Shown in pieces: positions 1 through 12,177 of a DNA stretch of 64,000 bases. A program made the position numbers and the translations under genes. This DNA comes from Ascidia mentula (taxonomy: Eukaryota > Chordata > Ascidiacea > Phlebobranchia > Ascidiidae). Numbering within the stretch: position 1 is the first letter of the stretch; every line of letters begins with the position of its first letter. The notes beneath the pieces are model-generated. The model was not told the origin of the DNA, made no database searches, and worked only from the letters and a program-made list of their open reading frames with translations. The DNA is taken from the NCBI GenBank assembly GCA_947561715.1, contig OX387201.1:13158001-13222000 (forward strand), in the 5' to 3' direction.

Positions 1-813
1 GAAACTCAAGTTGTTTGACAAAGCAAATGAAGGTATTGTGTTTTGTGACAAATTTTTGATATCTTTTGATTACATTTCAAGAAAAAATTGAGAAATGTTG
101 TGTTGGTCCATTTTTATTGCTAAACATCTAATTCTGTTCATAACAAAAGTACATTTTTTGTACAGGTACAGTATTTTCAGAAGATGTGATAAAATATGCA
201 CATAAGATAAGTGCATCCTGTTCCACTGCTGCCCCTTTAAATTGGTCACCAGGGGATCCACGTCGCCCATATCCACAGGTACAACTAACAAACTAAACAC
301 AACTGTGTGATGTTACTGTCACTAATAAAAATCTTACTTTGTAGGATATAGAGATGAGGTGTGGTTGGCTTGGACAACTGGGCAACCTCAGTCAAAATGC
401 AATGGACTCTGACCCCAACTTGAAGCCACCTGTGCAGTTTGGAACAGGTTTGTACATATGAAGTCATAGCCTTGTGTGGTGTAATTGTAATAAACTTGTT
501 CCATTTTTAGATGGAATCCAATTTCCCAGCTATACAAGCTTTGATTCTCAGGTAAAGACATGTTATCTTTAATGTGTTATTCTACAACAATTATTTGAAA
601 TCACTTGCTGTGAATTTTTTTCATAGATTTACTTAAATATATTTTATTTAGTTTTACCAACATGCTTAGTTTTACTTTATTGCTTTGCGTTTACAGAGCA
701 ACCAACAAGATTTAACATTATTTAATGAAGCAAAAGCTCAAGAAGATGTTGAAGTTATGTCATCAGATTCCTCAACATCAGATTCCTCCGACTCAAGTTT
801 TGGAAATGACTGA
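1..813 (+). CDS. MED4: Mediator complex subunit 4, 3' part (partial, five exons)
   Basis: MED4 is a subunit of the middle module of Mediator, the nuclear co-activator linking transcription factors to RNA polymerase II. Only the C-terminal part lies in the window. Exons are 1-32, 166-278, 345-447, 511-551 and 697-813; all junctions are GT-AG and keep frame. The reading gives KANEG, then [10 protein letters not shown], then [11 protein letters not shown], the most conserved block of the family, then [12 protein letters not shown]. It ends in an acidic serine tail ([10 protein letters not shown] ... FGND), matching the acidic Ser-rich C terminus of animal MED4. A possible poly(A) signal ATTAAA is at 855-860. 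The 5' end, with the start codon and coiled-coil region, is outside the window. The identification is very secure. Confidence 0.95.
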
Positions 814-954
814 AAACATTTAATTTACTGCCGAACACATTGCAGTTTTTGTTTATTAAATTCACATCAACAGAAAGTGTTTCATTGCACCGCTGTAGTT
901 AGACATGATTTTGCCCTTATGGAATCTTTGTTATTGACTGCGTGGTGAAATTCG

Positions 955-967
955 TTGTATTTTCAGA
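955..967 (+). promoter_or_regulatory. Possible splice-leader (trans-splice) acceptor upstream of the nucleoporin
   Basis: A T-rich stretch ending in TTTCAG (961-966) lies 35 nt upstream of the chosen start codon at 1002. No 5' exon in the 150 bp after MED4 pairs with it. In tunicates many mRNAs receive a 5' spliced leader at such unpaired acceptors, so this is a candidate, but an ordinary 5' UTR intron cannot be excluded from sequence alone. Confidence 0.35.
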
Positions 968-1001
968 ATTAATTGTGATTAGGGATAGTTTGGGCAGTTG
1001 T

Positions 1002-4000
1002 ATGCTGGTGGATAGTTACAAAAGAATGAAACCACATTCTGAAAGAAAACGATTATTTGATGAAACAACTTGCAACCAGAGTGTCACAAACAACAGCCCA
1101 TGTAAACGAAATGCAATTTTTTCATCATACAGCTCATCAAAACGTTTGAAGGTTGGTAATGTGCATGTTCGGCACCTAATTTTTGCATTAATTTTTTTTA
1201 TGTCCAGCTTCAGCAAAGTCTGTACAAAAGGCCGAATGTGGAAATTGGTGGCCAGAGCAATGATGTGGGCTTAACACAAAAGTTACATCACCAGAAAAGG
1301 TTGTGTGACCATAAGTTGAATAATGAGTAGCAGTTAGCCTGTAATATTAATCACAGAAAATGTTGCTACAATACACTCATTTTGCCCATGTATTTCCATT
1401 GAAGTAAATAGGAAAGTGGGCGAGATCACTGAATTGTAATCTCAATTACATGCTGTATTGTTGTGTGTGGGTAGAAGAAAAACATTGGTCAAAAGAATTT
1501 TGTTTTTAGCAATCTGAATGTCCCAATAAAAGCAAGAAAAGGAAAAATATCCAAGCACAAGAAACTTGCTCAGGGTAGGCATGGCAATATACTTCATAAC
1601 AACTGCTTGCAAAATATGTTCATATGATAGTTTGCATAAGCACAGTCGTTTATTGAAGGTAGTTTTCGCACAGTTGCTTGCAATGTATACAAGTGTATTA
1701 TTATTCAGAGAAACGGGAAGCAAGAGTGTTCCATTTTAAATGTGGAGGAACAGCTAAACTGAAGAGAAATTCACTTTTCTGCTGTGCAGAGAAAATACCC
1801 ATTTTGGTAAGGTCAACCTGTCTTCTGACAAAATAAACATTATTCTTTGGAGTGGATCAGGGCATCCCAAACATTTATTCCGGCTTTCACTTGAAAAAAT
1901 GTTCCGCGCCACTTCCAGTTCTACATTTATCTAATTTTTGAGATATTTATGGCAATTTTGTTAAAATGACTGAAAACCTTCACTGATCTACAAAGTGTCT
2001 CACCAAACACATTTTTTGGCATAAAATTTGTGGGACTTAGTTTTTTGGTGTAGAAATTTTGCATTGGAAAAACATGGTGTTTTAAGTGGCAAAGAACGAA
2101 TGTATTGGTTTAGTAGCCTTTAACACAAATGAAAAACTAGATAATTATTGTTTTACAGCGACCAACTCAGCAAATAAGGTATGAAGATATTGAGGCTGAT
2201 CGTAAAATTAAGTCCATCTTTGATGAGGTTTTAGAAGAAGATGATGAACCTGTTGAAGGTGTGAGTCTTGTTTTACCATGTGGACAAAAGTAGTTTTTTT
2301 GGGGCATTTGTTCAACAACTGTTTTTAGCATTTGTTTTTAGCTGTTTATTTGCTAAGTTAAGGTTTCATTTGCAGAAATTTCCACTGCTGCTTTGAAATT
2401 ACCTGTGGTGTCAAATGCTTCTTTAATGTCATCTATCACTCCAGTGACAACTGTCGTTCAACCAAAAAAGTTAACTGGGACAAAATCGGTTGAATTGCCA
2501 GCTATACAATCTAAGTCATCTGATTGCGTATCAGAAAAGAAAACAGTGACAAACTCTACTCTCAGTTCACTTACAAATACAGTAGAATCCAACCCAAGTG
2601 CTGGGAATTTAAGCTCTGTGACCCAATCAATTACCAAACAACCTTCAGTAGCACAAGTCCCTGATACAAGGAACCAGAAAAATTTGCAACCATTCAATTT
2701 GGTGGCTACCACTTGTGGATCTGTTCCAAACCAAGCTTCTTCAAACGCTTTGTCCATTGTTGCTTGTAGTACAAACAACAAAATTGCCACTTGCAAATCC
2801 ACTGCCTCAACCACAAGTGTAACTGGCGTTATGAGTTTTTTAACTAAACCCCCTTTGCTTAATACAAGTGCAGTATGCACTGCACCTACACTTGTTTCTA
2901 CTACAGCAATGAAAAGCATGCGACCGAATGTTGGGTTTGGTGCAGCAAACTCTGAAAAACATGCAGCCTCAACCAGTATATTCTCTACAAGCACTGTTAG
3001 CAGTCAGTTCCCAAAGTCAAATTCAAGCAAAATTGGATTGAACACTAATACAGCAACATTTGGCACTGGGAACAATTTGACAAATCCTGCATTTAACTTT
3101 ACAACGTCTACTACAGACAAAACATCGTCAAACACAGCCTTTAGTATTGGTAGTACTGCTGGTGCTTCAATACCAAGCGTTAAATTTTCATTTGGAACAC
3201 AAAAGGCAGATGTGCAACCTGGAGCTCCAACACCTTTTGGATTCCCAACTAAACAACAAGACGGTGACACAACAAACCCAAGTTTGTTTCAGTTCGGAGC
3301 CAAGAAATCAGAAGTTACACCACAGATGTCTGTGACAACACCATTTAATCAAACAGCAGGCACAAGCTCACAATTTCCAAGTAAGCAGTTGAATTTTGGC
3401 CAGCAATCAAATCAGCCAAATTTAAACCAGTTTTCTGCAAACAATCCCCAATCCCAGATGTCAACAACCAATGCACCAACCTTTAATTTTGGTTCATCTA
3501 ATGCAGGCAAAAACCTACAGTCAAGTATGTTTAACTTTGGGAGGAATCCAGCTCAACAACCAAGCACTTCTGGTGCACCACTTCACTTTGGTGCTTCTGA
3601 CAAGCAGTCCTCTACTTCAGGTGGAAATGGTTTTACCTTTGGAGCCCAAAAACCACAGCAATCAACACAAGCTGTTTCCACACCATTTAAGTTTGGATCT
3701 GGGTCACAGTCAGTTGGTAAACCACCAACAGTTAACTTTGGGGTGAGTCAACCCCCTCAGGAAGGTCCATCATTCAACTTTGGAAGTTCCCAGGTTCCAG
3801 CAGCACAACCAACTCCAGCAGCCAATTTTAGCTTTGGAGCAAGTACACAAAACCAAATGACACCTCAAAAGCAAACACCTTTTCAATTTGGATCAAATAC
3901 CAAGACAGCTAATCAGGGCTTTGCATTTGGTTTACAAGCTCAACCATCTGCAAATTCCAGTTCCACAGGAAATATTCAAAGCCTTTTACAGTCTAGTAAC

Positions 4001-4239
4001 CCGTCTGCCTCTTCTACACCGTTCAAATTTCCACACCCATCAACTGGAATGAGTATGTACTTTTTATGTTATTCAAAATATGTGTGTTGCATTGTGAATA
4101 AATTGCAGATATGGCGTTTGGAGGTTCTAATCCCAGTCCAACACCGCTGCAGCAGAACCTTAACTCCGGTAGTTTTAACATGGGTTCATCTCCTGCAACA
4201 AGAAGACGAGTCAAGGCGACACGCCGCACCAGAAAATAA
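1002..4239 (+). CDS. FG-repeat nucleoporin, POM121/NUP153 type
   Basis: This is an FG nucleoporin of the nuclear-basket/pore-membrane type, lining the pore and binding transport receptors. Exons: 1002-1151, 1208-1299, 1725-1806 (weak acceptor, chosen because it alone restores frame), 2159-2258, 2376-4052 and 4109-4239, giving about 743 aa. The first exon carries basic KRLFDE and SSKRLK motifs, possibly nuclear import signals. A conserved-looking segment RYEDIEADRKIKSIFDEV follows. The large exon is Ser/Thr/Gln/Asn-rich and carries many FG units (NFG, FGA, FGS, TPFKFG, FNFGSS). The C terminus ends in a short basic tail, TRRRVKATRRTRK, resembling the basic ends of POM121 and NUP153. I see no clear N-terminal membrane helix, so POM121 and NUP153 cannot be separated. 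The start could also be ATG 1026; an in-frame ATG at 942 lies before a likely splice acceptor at 965-966. Confidence 0.85.
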
Positions 4240-6629
4240 AAGCCGTGCGTTTTCCTCAATTGCGTTTTTTTCTTGTTCCTCTTGTAAATTTTTCCTACCA
4301 TTTGTTACGTGTGTATGCAATAAGTCCAAACTCCTGCTTGTATTCGTTTGTTTGACTGACATGGGGCAAAATGGTTTGTATATCATATATATCCTAGTTG
4401 TGAAGCACAGTATACATAAATGTCCCAAGAATTGGTTACAGGTCCTCCAATGGGGCGAATCTAGGGGGCTTTAAAGCTGAGCGATTTCTGCGCCAAAGAC
4501 TTGCTCCTCTTACAATCTCATTTTATCTAAAAAAGGTATTAGCACCGGCACGCTTTTGTTCCTCCTAACAGCTTTCGGTTATTGCTGTGATACAAAAACC
4601 AAATTTCCTTGTGGGATGTAAGCAAACTCGACTAGAAAAACGTCAATCTTATGACGTTTTGTGATGTGATGGATGGGGATGAGTGCGTCCACGGCTCGTG
4701 GAAGTTGGGACCACTGACGTTGAAGAGAATTCGACAAAAACGTTCAATGTTTGTTGTGAGCGTCGTTTAATATTTGGTGCGGATCTTCTTATAAAACCAA
4801 ACTTTTAGAGAAGTGGGTTAAGCAGCACTGTTAAGCAAAATGAGTCGCTGCTGGAATCGGAGTGGAGTAATTTTTTTGTGACTTTACAATCCTGCAGCAA
4901 ACTGCGATAAAAAATTGCTTAAACGGAATTAAACAAATCATTTCGGAATGAAAGGATATTATTTAACTCCGTACACGGAACAAAATGGCGTACTTTGTGG
5001 ATCTAGGCAGTTTTTTGCGGTCGGACAAACGCTTTCCACGCTTTCAGTCACCTTTCGACATAAAAACTATTTGACCAAATTCCACTTGCTGAAAGTCTAC
5101 AGTGGAACCATAGAATACTCTAAAACATGGAGCAAAAACTCTTTTCGTCACACATGGGAAACACTTTACGCAAAATGAAAAATGCATTGGATTAAATACG
5201 ATTTTGGCGTTATTTAGTGGTGCAAAACTCTAAGTTTATGCGGCATAATGTAATGGTTTAAGTGAAATGCAAGTAGTTTCGTCCTTCTATTCTTTTTCAA
5301 TATGGGGATGGTTTTAAATATCACGCGCTATAGTATACTTTTTAATCGTGTGTTACAAGTCAGAGTACGTGCTGAAAAATTGTCAATAGCCTAGGTCTTT
5401 GAAGATGACGTAAGATATATGTAATTAAGTCATTTAAGTGATGACGTAATTTTTTAGATTTGCATTCCTGCCTAAAAATCAATCATAGGATTCAGACTGA
5501 GCCCTGGGTCACATTTTTGCAGTTATTATTGAATACCGGTATTTGTAGCCTATTTAACAAAATGTTTCATACTATTGTTTTAATCCTCTCTTTGTAAAGA
5601 CCTAGGTTATGTTGGACAGATTGTGCTCTAAGTAGTTTTTGGTCCAAAATGTCAGATTGTATCCTTTGTAAGCTAGAAATGTTGTTTTGTGCTAGACTTT
5701 TCTGGCAACATTTGCGCTCAGCTGAACGAACATGGTGTTGGTGGGGTATTTCCTGATATCAACTGGTTTTTATAATTTAGTTCTTTATAATATCCATCTT
5801 CATCAATATACAGAAATCGCAGAAAAAAAGCAGTCATACTATTGTTTGTCAACTTTTTGTGTCAAAACAATCTGTTTTTGCAAAATAAATATTCCCAAAA
5901 CACCGCATTACTGTGTGCAGAGATACTGTCCTAAGGAAACACAACAGATACTGTCCAAGAAAAAAAATACTGTCCTAAAAAAACATAACAAGCAAAGTAG
6001 TTGATTTGACATAAAAAGCAAAGTGGTTAATAATGTCATTCAATTTAGCCTTCCAATGCTTGCAAACAGCAAAAGCAGCGCGCAATTATATATTCATACC
6101 TTGGCAATGACCCTAAGGCAGTACTGTGATTCCCAACCTTTTTGTGGTTGCGTGTACCATTTGGATGTAAAACAATTTCGACACGTAGGCCTACCACTTA
6201 GTTGAGTGTTAAAAGTAACCTAGGGGATGTAACAAACATTTTGAGAACACTTACGATATTTTAAATTCGAACTATATCCGCAAATTACGGAAAGGTGCTC
6301 ACGTACCACCAGGAATGCCGTCGCGTACCACCGGTTGGGAAACACTGCAGTAGACAGCCATTCAAAATCATAAACATATTTCAAAAAACGAGGAAACAAA
6401 CTTCGTATTTCTTTAAAAATGTTTTAAATTTTGTTGTATTCAATAGGTTTTTAAGCCCCCCTAACATTAAACCCAATGACTTATGGTGGAATGCAAAAAA
6501 ATCGAATAACTTCACGAGATGGCGCCGCAGATCAGCCAATTGTTGTTTCCCGGTTTCACAGAGTTGCGTGGAAGGGGATTTTTTAAATTTTAGCCGCGGC
6601 CAACACCAGCTGATTTGATTATCAATTCA
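4240..6629. other. Intergenic stretch between nucleoporin and methyltransferase
   Basis: This holds the nucleoporin 3' UTR and then AT-rich DNA without a convincing gene. Small open frames (for example 4948-5178 and 5732-6004 on +) have no family signature or splice context. A hAT-like inverted-repeat element at 6126-6346 is listed separately. Confidence 0.6.
6118..6354. mobile_element. hAT-like MITE with flanking 8-bp duplication
   Basis: The left end reads GTGATTCCCAACC near 6126 and the right end is GGTTGGGAAACACT (6333-6346), forming terminal inverted repeats of the hAT/Charlie style. The flanks are GCAGTACT (6118-6125) and GCAGTAGA (6347-6354), agreeing at the first six of eight positions, as expected for an aged 8-bp hAT target duplication. 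The roughly 220-bp body has no coding capacity, so the element is non-autonomous. Confidence 0.6.
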
Positions 6630-8330
6630 ATGAATTCTGCCGAAATTAAAATCCTGTCTGGAGGTCTTGGGACCGATTTATGTGTCAATGGACCTTACGA
6701 TGATGCTGCACTAAATGTAAGTAGGTCTACCATTTAGTGTCAATAAAAAAAATGGATTTTTTTTCTAAGAAAGATCCACTTTGGTCAGCAAGAATACCAT
6801 TTGAAAATCCACAGGCAGTTAAGGATGTCCATAGGAGGTTGGAGAATGTGCTTGCTGCATTGTGTAATATAAACAGTCTAGATTGGCAAAAAATGTTGTG
6901 AAAATCATCCGCACTCTTTTGCGAAAAAATACTGATAATCTGCACAATATTAATGAGCTAATGCATAAATATACGAAAAAAACATTGCGATCGTCCTAAT
7001 GGCCGAAACTGCACGCAAAAAAACAAACTTTTCAATCTGGTCAACAGTTAAACATGTTTACTCATTGGACCTACATGTTTAATTACACATGTTGACTTAA
7101 TGTAACAAAAAATAATTGTAAAGTTTTACACTAAACATTTAAGAAAAAAAGGTGTTCATACTGCTTATAAACATTCATTCCTTTTTCAGATTTATTGAGG
7201 TAGGATGTAATGTTGTGACAACTGCCACATATCAGGCTTCCATTCAAGGATATGTGGAAAACTTGGGAGTTACAGCAGAGGTTCTACAACTATTTTTATG
7301 CATAAGTTACAATATTTAACTGACAGTATTTTTTAGAAAGCTGAACAAATCATTAGATCATGTGTTGATATTGCATGTGAAGCTGTACAAGAATCAAATG
7401 TAAATGAAAAGATTATTGTTGGTGGATCAATTGGTCCATATGGAGCTATGTTGCATGACAGGTCTGAGTACACAGGTTCATACATTGATTCAACATCCAT
7501 TGAGGTAATGTTTAAGATAATGCTAGATAAGATATTGTTTAATTGAACCTTTACTTGTATTTTGCAACAGCATCTGAAGGAGCATCATAGGACAAATATG
7601 AAAATACTAGTTTCCCAGGGGGTGGATTTACTTGCTTGTGAAACACTTCCAGGTACCAAGGAAGCTATAGCAATTGCTGATTTGCTGAGAGAAATGCCTG
7701 ATACCAAAGCTTGGATAAGTTTTACAACAAAAGTATGCAAAAAGTACAAAAACCAAATGTCGTAAAATAAGATACATATTTTTTGATTTGGCCCTGAAGG
7801 TATTACTATTATGTGTTTATTTTTTTAGGATGGTGATAAGACAAGCCATGGTGATTGTCTTAGAAAAGCATTTGAAGCTTTGGCTAAATATGAACAAGTA
7901 ATTGCTGTAGGAATGAACTGTTCAGACCCATGGCAAGTTGTACCTATTGCTAACATAGCAAAAGAATGTATGGCACCCCACCAAAGATTCATTGCATACC
8001 CAAATAATGATGTACCAGAATGCAAAGCAAGGTAGGTTGTGTTATATTTGTACTTAACAATAAACCCAGCTAAATCATTGATATAAACTATACAAATATT
8101 CGACAATTGCAAACACCTTCGGCTATTTGTGGTGGTCTTCCACTGTTTTGTGGTCATATATTATCTCGCATTTCATTTGGTTTTACAGAGCTCCTTGGCA
8201 GTGCATAGATGAAATTCCTTCATGGTTAAATACTGGTGTTTTTTCTTGGATTGGCGGTTGTTGCATGGTGACCCCAGAGCACATGGGAAAGATTAAGTCA
8301 GTTGTAAGAGAATGGGAGTCCAAAATGTAA
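6630..8330 (+). CDS. Homocysteine S-methyltransferase (MmuM-like)
   Basis: This cytosolic enzyme transfers a methyl group from S-methylmethionine or S-adenosylmethionine to homocysteine, making methionine. Exons: 6630-6716, 6770-6837, 7190-7280, 7337-7504, 7571-7732, 7829-8031 and 8189-8330, all in frame, giving 306 aa, close to the 310 aa of the bacterial enzyme. The fold signatures are present in order: GGLGTDL at the N terminus, NVVTTATYQAS, VGGSIGPYGA, DLLACETLP, GMNCSDP with the first zinc cysteine, RFIAYPN, and WIGGCC near the end with the remaining two zinc-binding cysteines. All three expected zinc ligands are therefore kept and the enzyme looks intact. A poly(A) signal AATAAA is at 8605-8610. 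Betaine-homocysteine methyltransferase is a relative, but length and motifs fit the MmuM/HMT branch better. Confidence 0.95.
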
Positions 8331-9077
8331 ACCTGCCTCACTGTTTATTACAAAATACATTATGGTGTCTGCTATAACTGTCATGGATATAATTTAAACA
8401 AGTTTCATGTGTGCTGTTACATTCCATTTTCCACATTTCATTTCTACATTTGTGTGGAAATATGGTAATACATAGCTCATTGAACTTCCAACTGTTGTCT
8501 GGTGTTTTAAATTGTGTTGTGTGCATTTTTGGTGTTTCTTTTACAGCTGTCAGATGCCTTGCATGATATCTATATTTATTATGTAAAACAGCAACATGAT
8601 TTGCAATAAAAATGAAAAAAAAACGTATTCACTGGCATTTACCAAAACATAAAATAAGTTGGCTATCATCTGACAGTGAAATAGCTGACGTGATATATTT
8701 TTTGCACTTAAATTGCAAACAACATGCGAGTTCGTAGAGCTTGGTAGGTTATTCAGATATATAGGACGTTTTTACGATGCATGTCGTTGCAACAGAGCTA
8801 TGCGTTGAACGAGAACCGGAGTACACCGTTATGAAAACACCACTGTGAAAACAAATCGAATTTTAATTTGACTGTGTATTGAAAAGAATGTTTTCAAGAC
8901 AAGGAAAACCCCCCAATTAGTTTGTTTAAAAGCCAACCTTGTGAACTTGAACATTGCAACTATTCACAAAAACGGGACTTATTGCACTAATATTAACTCA
9001 TCATAACGTCTTCCAGCCATGATAAACGTTGCTTCATTTGGTATGGAGAAACCAGGAAAACAAATTGCTCAAGATGT
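8331..9077. other. Convergent intergenic region
   Basis: This is the 3' UTR of the methyltransferase (poly(A) signal at 8605) and the 3' flank of the opposite-strand GPCR. I see no further gene or repeat. Confidence 0.6.
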
Positions 9078-12000
9078 CTAAAGTCCATCTTCACTGGCGC
9101 TGCAAATGCTGCTCCGAACTGATGAGCCAGCTGTATCTTGGCCAGGAACTCTCAAATGATTGGATTTGACAGGTCCATTGAAGGTCGTCCGCATTGCTGG
9201 GTTTCCAGTCAGCAGCGTCGTTTGGGCAGTTGTACTGTTCACGATGTTGTGTAAGGCGTGTGATTTAGATCCTGTGCTACCAGTTCCACCAGCTGGGACA
9301 GATTGGCTAAGCTTGAAAATTCTGTTCCGCTTCTCAAAATCAACACACCTAATGCAAAATTAGTAGGGCGGGTAATTTTTAAGACTCGAAGTTGGCCATT
9401 GTGCACCTTGTTATTGTAGGTGTCAAGCAAACTATGGGACTTACTTCTTTATCAAAATTAAAATACATGGCACAAAATGTATACTTACTTGCAAAACCAG
9501 CCAACAAGTACTTTGCGACAAGATTGCAGTTTTATGGCGTACAACCATGGATTTATCAGCGAATTAAGTAAAGCTGGCATCGATGACATATCAAACACGT
9601 CATCCGAGATGCTCACTTCTGGTTGCGTTGAATCAATTCTACGAAGGGAAGTGTATCTTATTGTGCGCCCTGTACGTGCTGACCAACAGGGTCTGTGGTA
9701 TGTTGAAGTTTCCTGTGGGCTACCAGTAGGCCTAGTCTTTGTACGGGAAAACATCATGCACGGTTTATCTACAATCTATAACGCAGTGGGCGTTGTTAAA
9801 TGATGTTCTTGCTCTGCACAAAAACTGATATTAAAAACGATTTTTGTAAACATCCAACATAACAAATTGTCGGGAAACAGTGACTTTGAACCAGCTTGGC
9901 CGTGATGCACATTGCCATTGAACCTAGAGGTCTGAGATAAAATCAATCTATCTTATAGGATATATGATTTGGTCTGGTTATAAAATGCGACACATTTTTT
10001 TCAATCGTCAAAGATGATATAATGTAGAACATTGGGGTGCCAAATACATTTAATGACGATGTGTTTTGTTGGAGCTGACAATACACCTTGATTAGTGTTG
10101 CAAGTGAACTGGTATCTTTATTTAATCTTTCGTAGACTTTGTTTGTGTCAACAAAAACATGGTTCGCGAACTTTGTATCCTACCCTAGGAGAATCACTGA
10201 TGGCAGCCAGCAGACAAGAAATATGATGAAGACTGTTGCCATGAAAGTTGCCAATTCTTTTTCATCATTCTTTGCTTTCTTGGACATCCGACTTCTTGCC
10301 ATTCGACTACATGCAAATTCATTGCTTCGTAATAAGGGTTTGGATAAATCAATAGGAAGCAATAAAATATGTGCTAACGTGGCATCGTTGGACTCTATAT
10401 AACTTCTGTTCACTTTAATATGTATACTTTAATATGCAGGCCTGTTAAATTTCAAAATATACAAAAACTATTTCTGTAGTTGAAAACGATTTGTTTGTTG
10501 TGGGTCCTGGTTAGGCAATACCCGTTTTGTTTTCTTATTTTTACCCTGCCATTTTCCGTGCCCCCTATGGAACCTTAAGTCCGGGTGGTTCCTTTATATA
10601 GGTTTTAATAAACTTCCTGATGTTGATGACCTATATCCCCTCCACTTACTTGAAGTGACGTTTTACTTTGGCAAAGACTGCAGCGTTGCAAAACGTGATT
10701 CCGCAAGTAAGAATAACAAACACTACAATAGAGGTGATGACGTAACTGTTTGTGATTGGTGGAAACAGTCTGGAGCACCCGCTTTCTGGGCAGTTTGGAG
10801 TACCATCTGCAAACAATATCACGCTGCCATTAAACGGGTTGATGTAGATTTGTCTGTTTTTTGTGTGTTGTTGTTTCGGTATGTTTAGCACATAGTTTTG
10901 GACCTTGTATTTTTCATCATTGTGCTTATAGAATGTTTAGCTAATATATTTAGATATTCATTAATGTAAGTATCAAGTTCAAGAGACCAGTGGCAATTTT
11001 CACATGTTATAAATAAGCAGAATAAAAACTTACTTAAAGTAGCTGTTTCGCAAACGCAGTATTGCAAACAATTCCATCCACATACAGGAGCTATCACAAA
11101 CACAGACCCTGCCACCCACACCAGTATTACAAGCAGTATTCCGCGCCGACGTGTTATCATCTTATCGTGGTCCAACGGACTAGAAAAGCATTTGTTAGGT
11201 TTCGGCGAACATGGGTTTTAGATAATTAGACAAAATTCGTTGTTATACTAACAACATGTTTGGTAAAAATATTCCGATTTGTAAAATCAAACGTGGATTA
11301 CGAAACGAAGTTTTGATAGTTGCTTCTCTTCCGCGTACAGGTTTATGACATAAACGACGAGACAATTACGATACTCACGTTCGTGGTATAAAAAGAACAA
11401 AGTAGGGCTTACTATGTAACTGATATAAAGCGGTCCATGGAAATAAGCTGAAGGCTTGCTATTGAAACAACCAGTGAAGCAATGATAGACGACTTTCGAA
11501 AAACCCATGTTCCAGTTCCTCCATCCAAAGAAAGAAGGTCGTTGAACAGAAATGAGTAGAAAAAAACTACACCACTGTAAACACATTATACGTCAGCAGT
11601 GCCTGTATCACAACTTGCAAATTAACTAAAAGTTCTTGTTTTGAAGTACAACATCATTATATTATGTTAAACGCACCACAAACTCTAAACTCTAGTTTTT
11701 ATGCACTTACCTTAAAAGGTCACTCGCGGCCAGACTTTGGATAAAAATAAACAAAACCAGTTTCTGTTGTCTTCGTCTTGTGCCGATCGCAGCAAGAACC
11801 AATACATTTTCAACAATAATCAAAAGCGAGATAAATGTACCTGTATGTAAACATAAGCAAAATTTCCAAAAAAGGCACCTATCATTGCAATATTTACTTC
11901 CTTTTAACGAATGTCTTGATTACCGACAGTGCGTATTATCAGATAAATGTCTTCATGGTAAAATCGTATTTAATAGAAAAAACGTGGCCATGTTTACTTG

Positions 12001-12177
12001 AGATTCATATTAGGCGTGTATACATTTCTACTTGGCCACGGATCAGGTAAATTCTATGGGAAGGAATTTCCTCAAAAAAGGTTTAAGCTTACCTACGACG
12101 TGAATTGCGTTCCCTTCACTTAACTTGCAGCCGATAGTGTTGTTGGAAAAATAACTTGCGGTAGTTGATTCATTCAT
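9078..12177 (-). CDS. Orphan class A GPCR, lysophospholipid/cannabinoid-like group
   Basis: This is a seven-helix plasma-membrane receptor. Exons in order: 12177-12093, 11840-11711, 11574-11413, 11179-11034, 10806-10650, 10306-10184, 9638-9489 and 9348-9078, all phases consistent, giving 407 aa. The short N terminus has N-glycosylation sites (NES, NNT). TM1 carries ENVLVLAAI, the E-N pair typical of S1P/LPA receptors. TM2 has LAASDLL. TM3 ends in MDRF, where F replaces the Y of DRY. ICL2 is YPLDHDKMITRRR. TM4 is followed by CGWNC, a hallmark of S1P/LPA/cannabinoid receptors. TM6 has FLVCWLP and TM7 has NSLINPWLY (NPxxY). A Ser/Thr-rich tail follows. No TM3 disulfide cysteine is obvious, as usual in that group. 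The ligand cannot be assigned. Confidence 0.9.

Noticed and set aside
2458..2994. 178-codon open frame on the minus strand
   Set aside because: It is the antisense shadow of the low-complexity nucleoporin exon and has no domain.
4948..5178. 76-codon open frame after the nucleoporin
   Set aside because: No signature, and it lies in the 3' flank of the nucleoporin.
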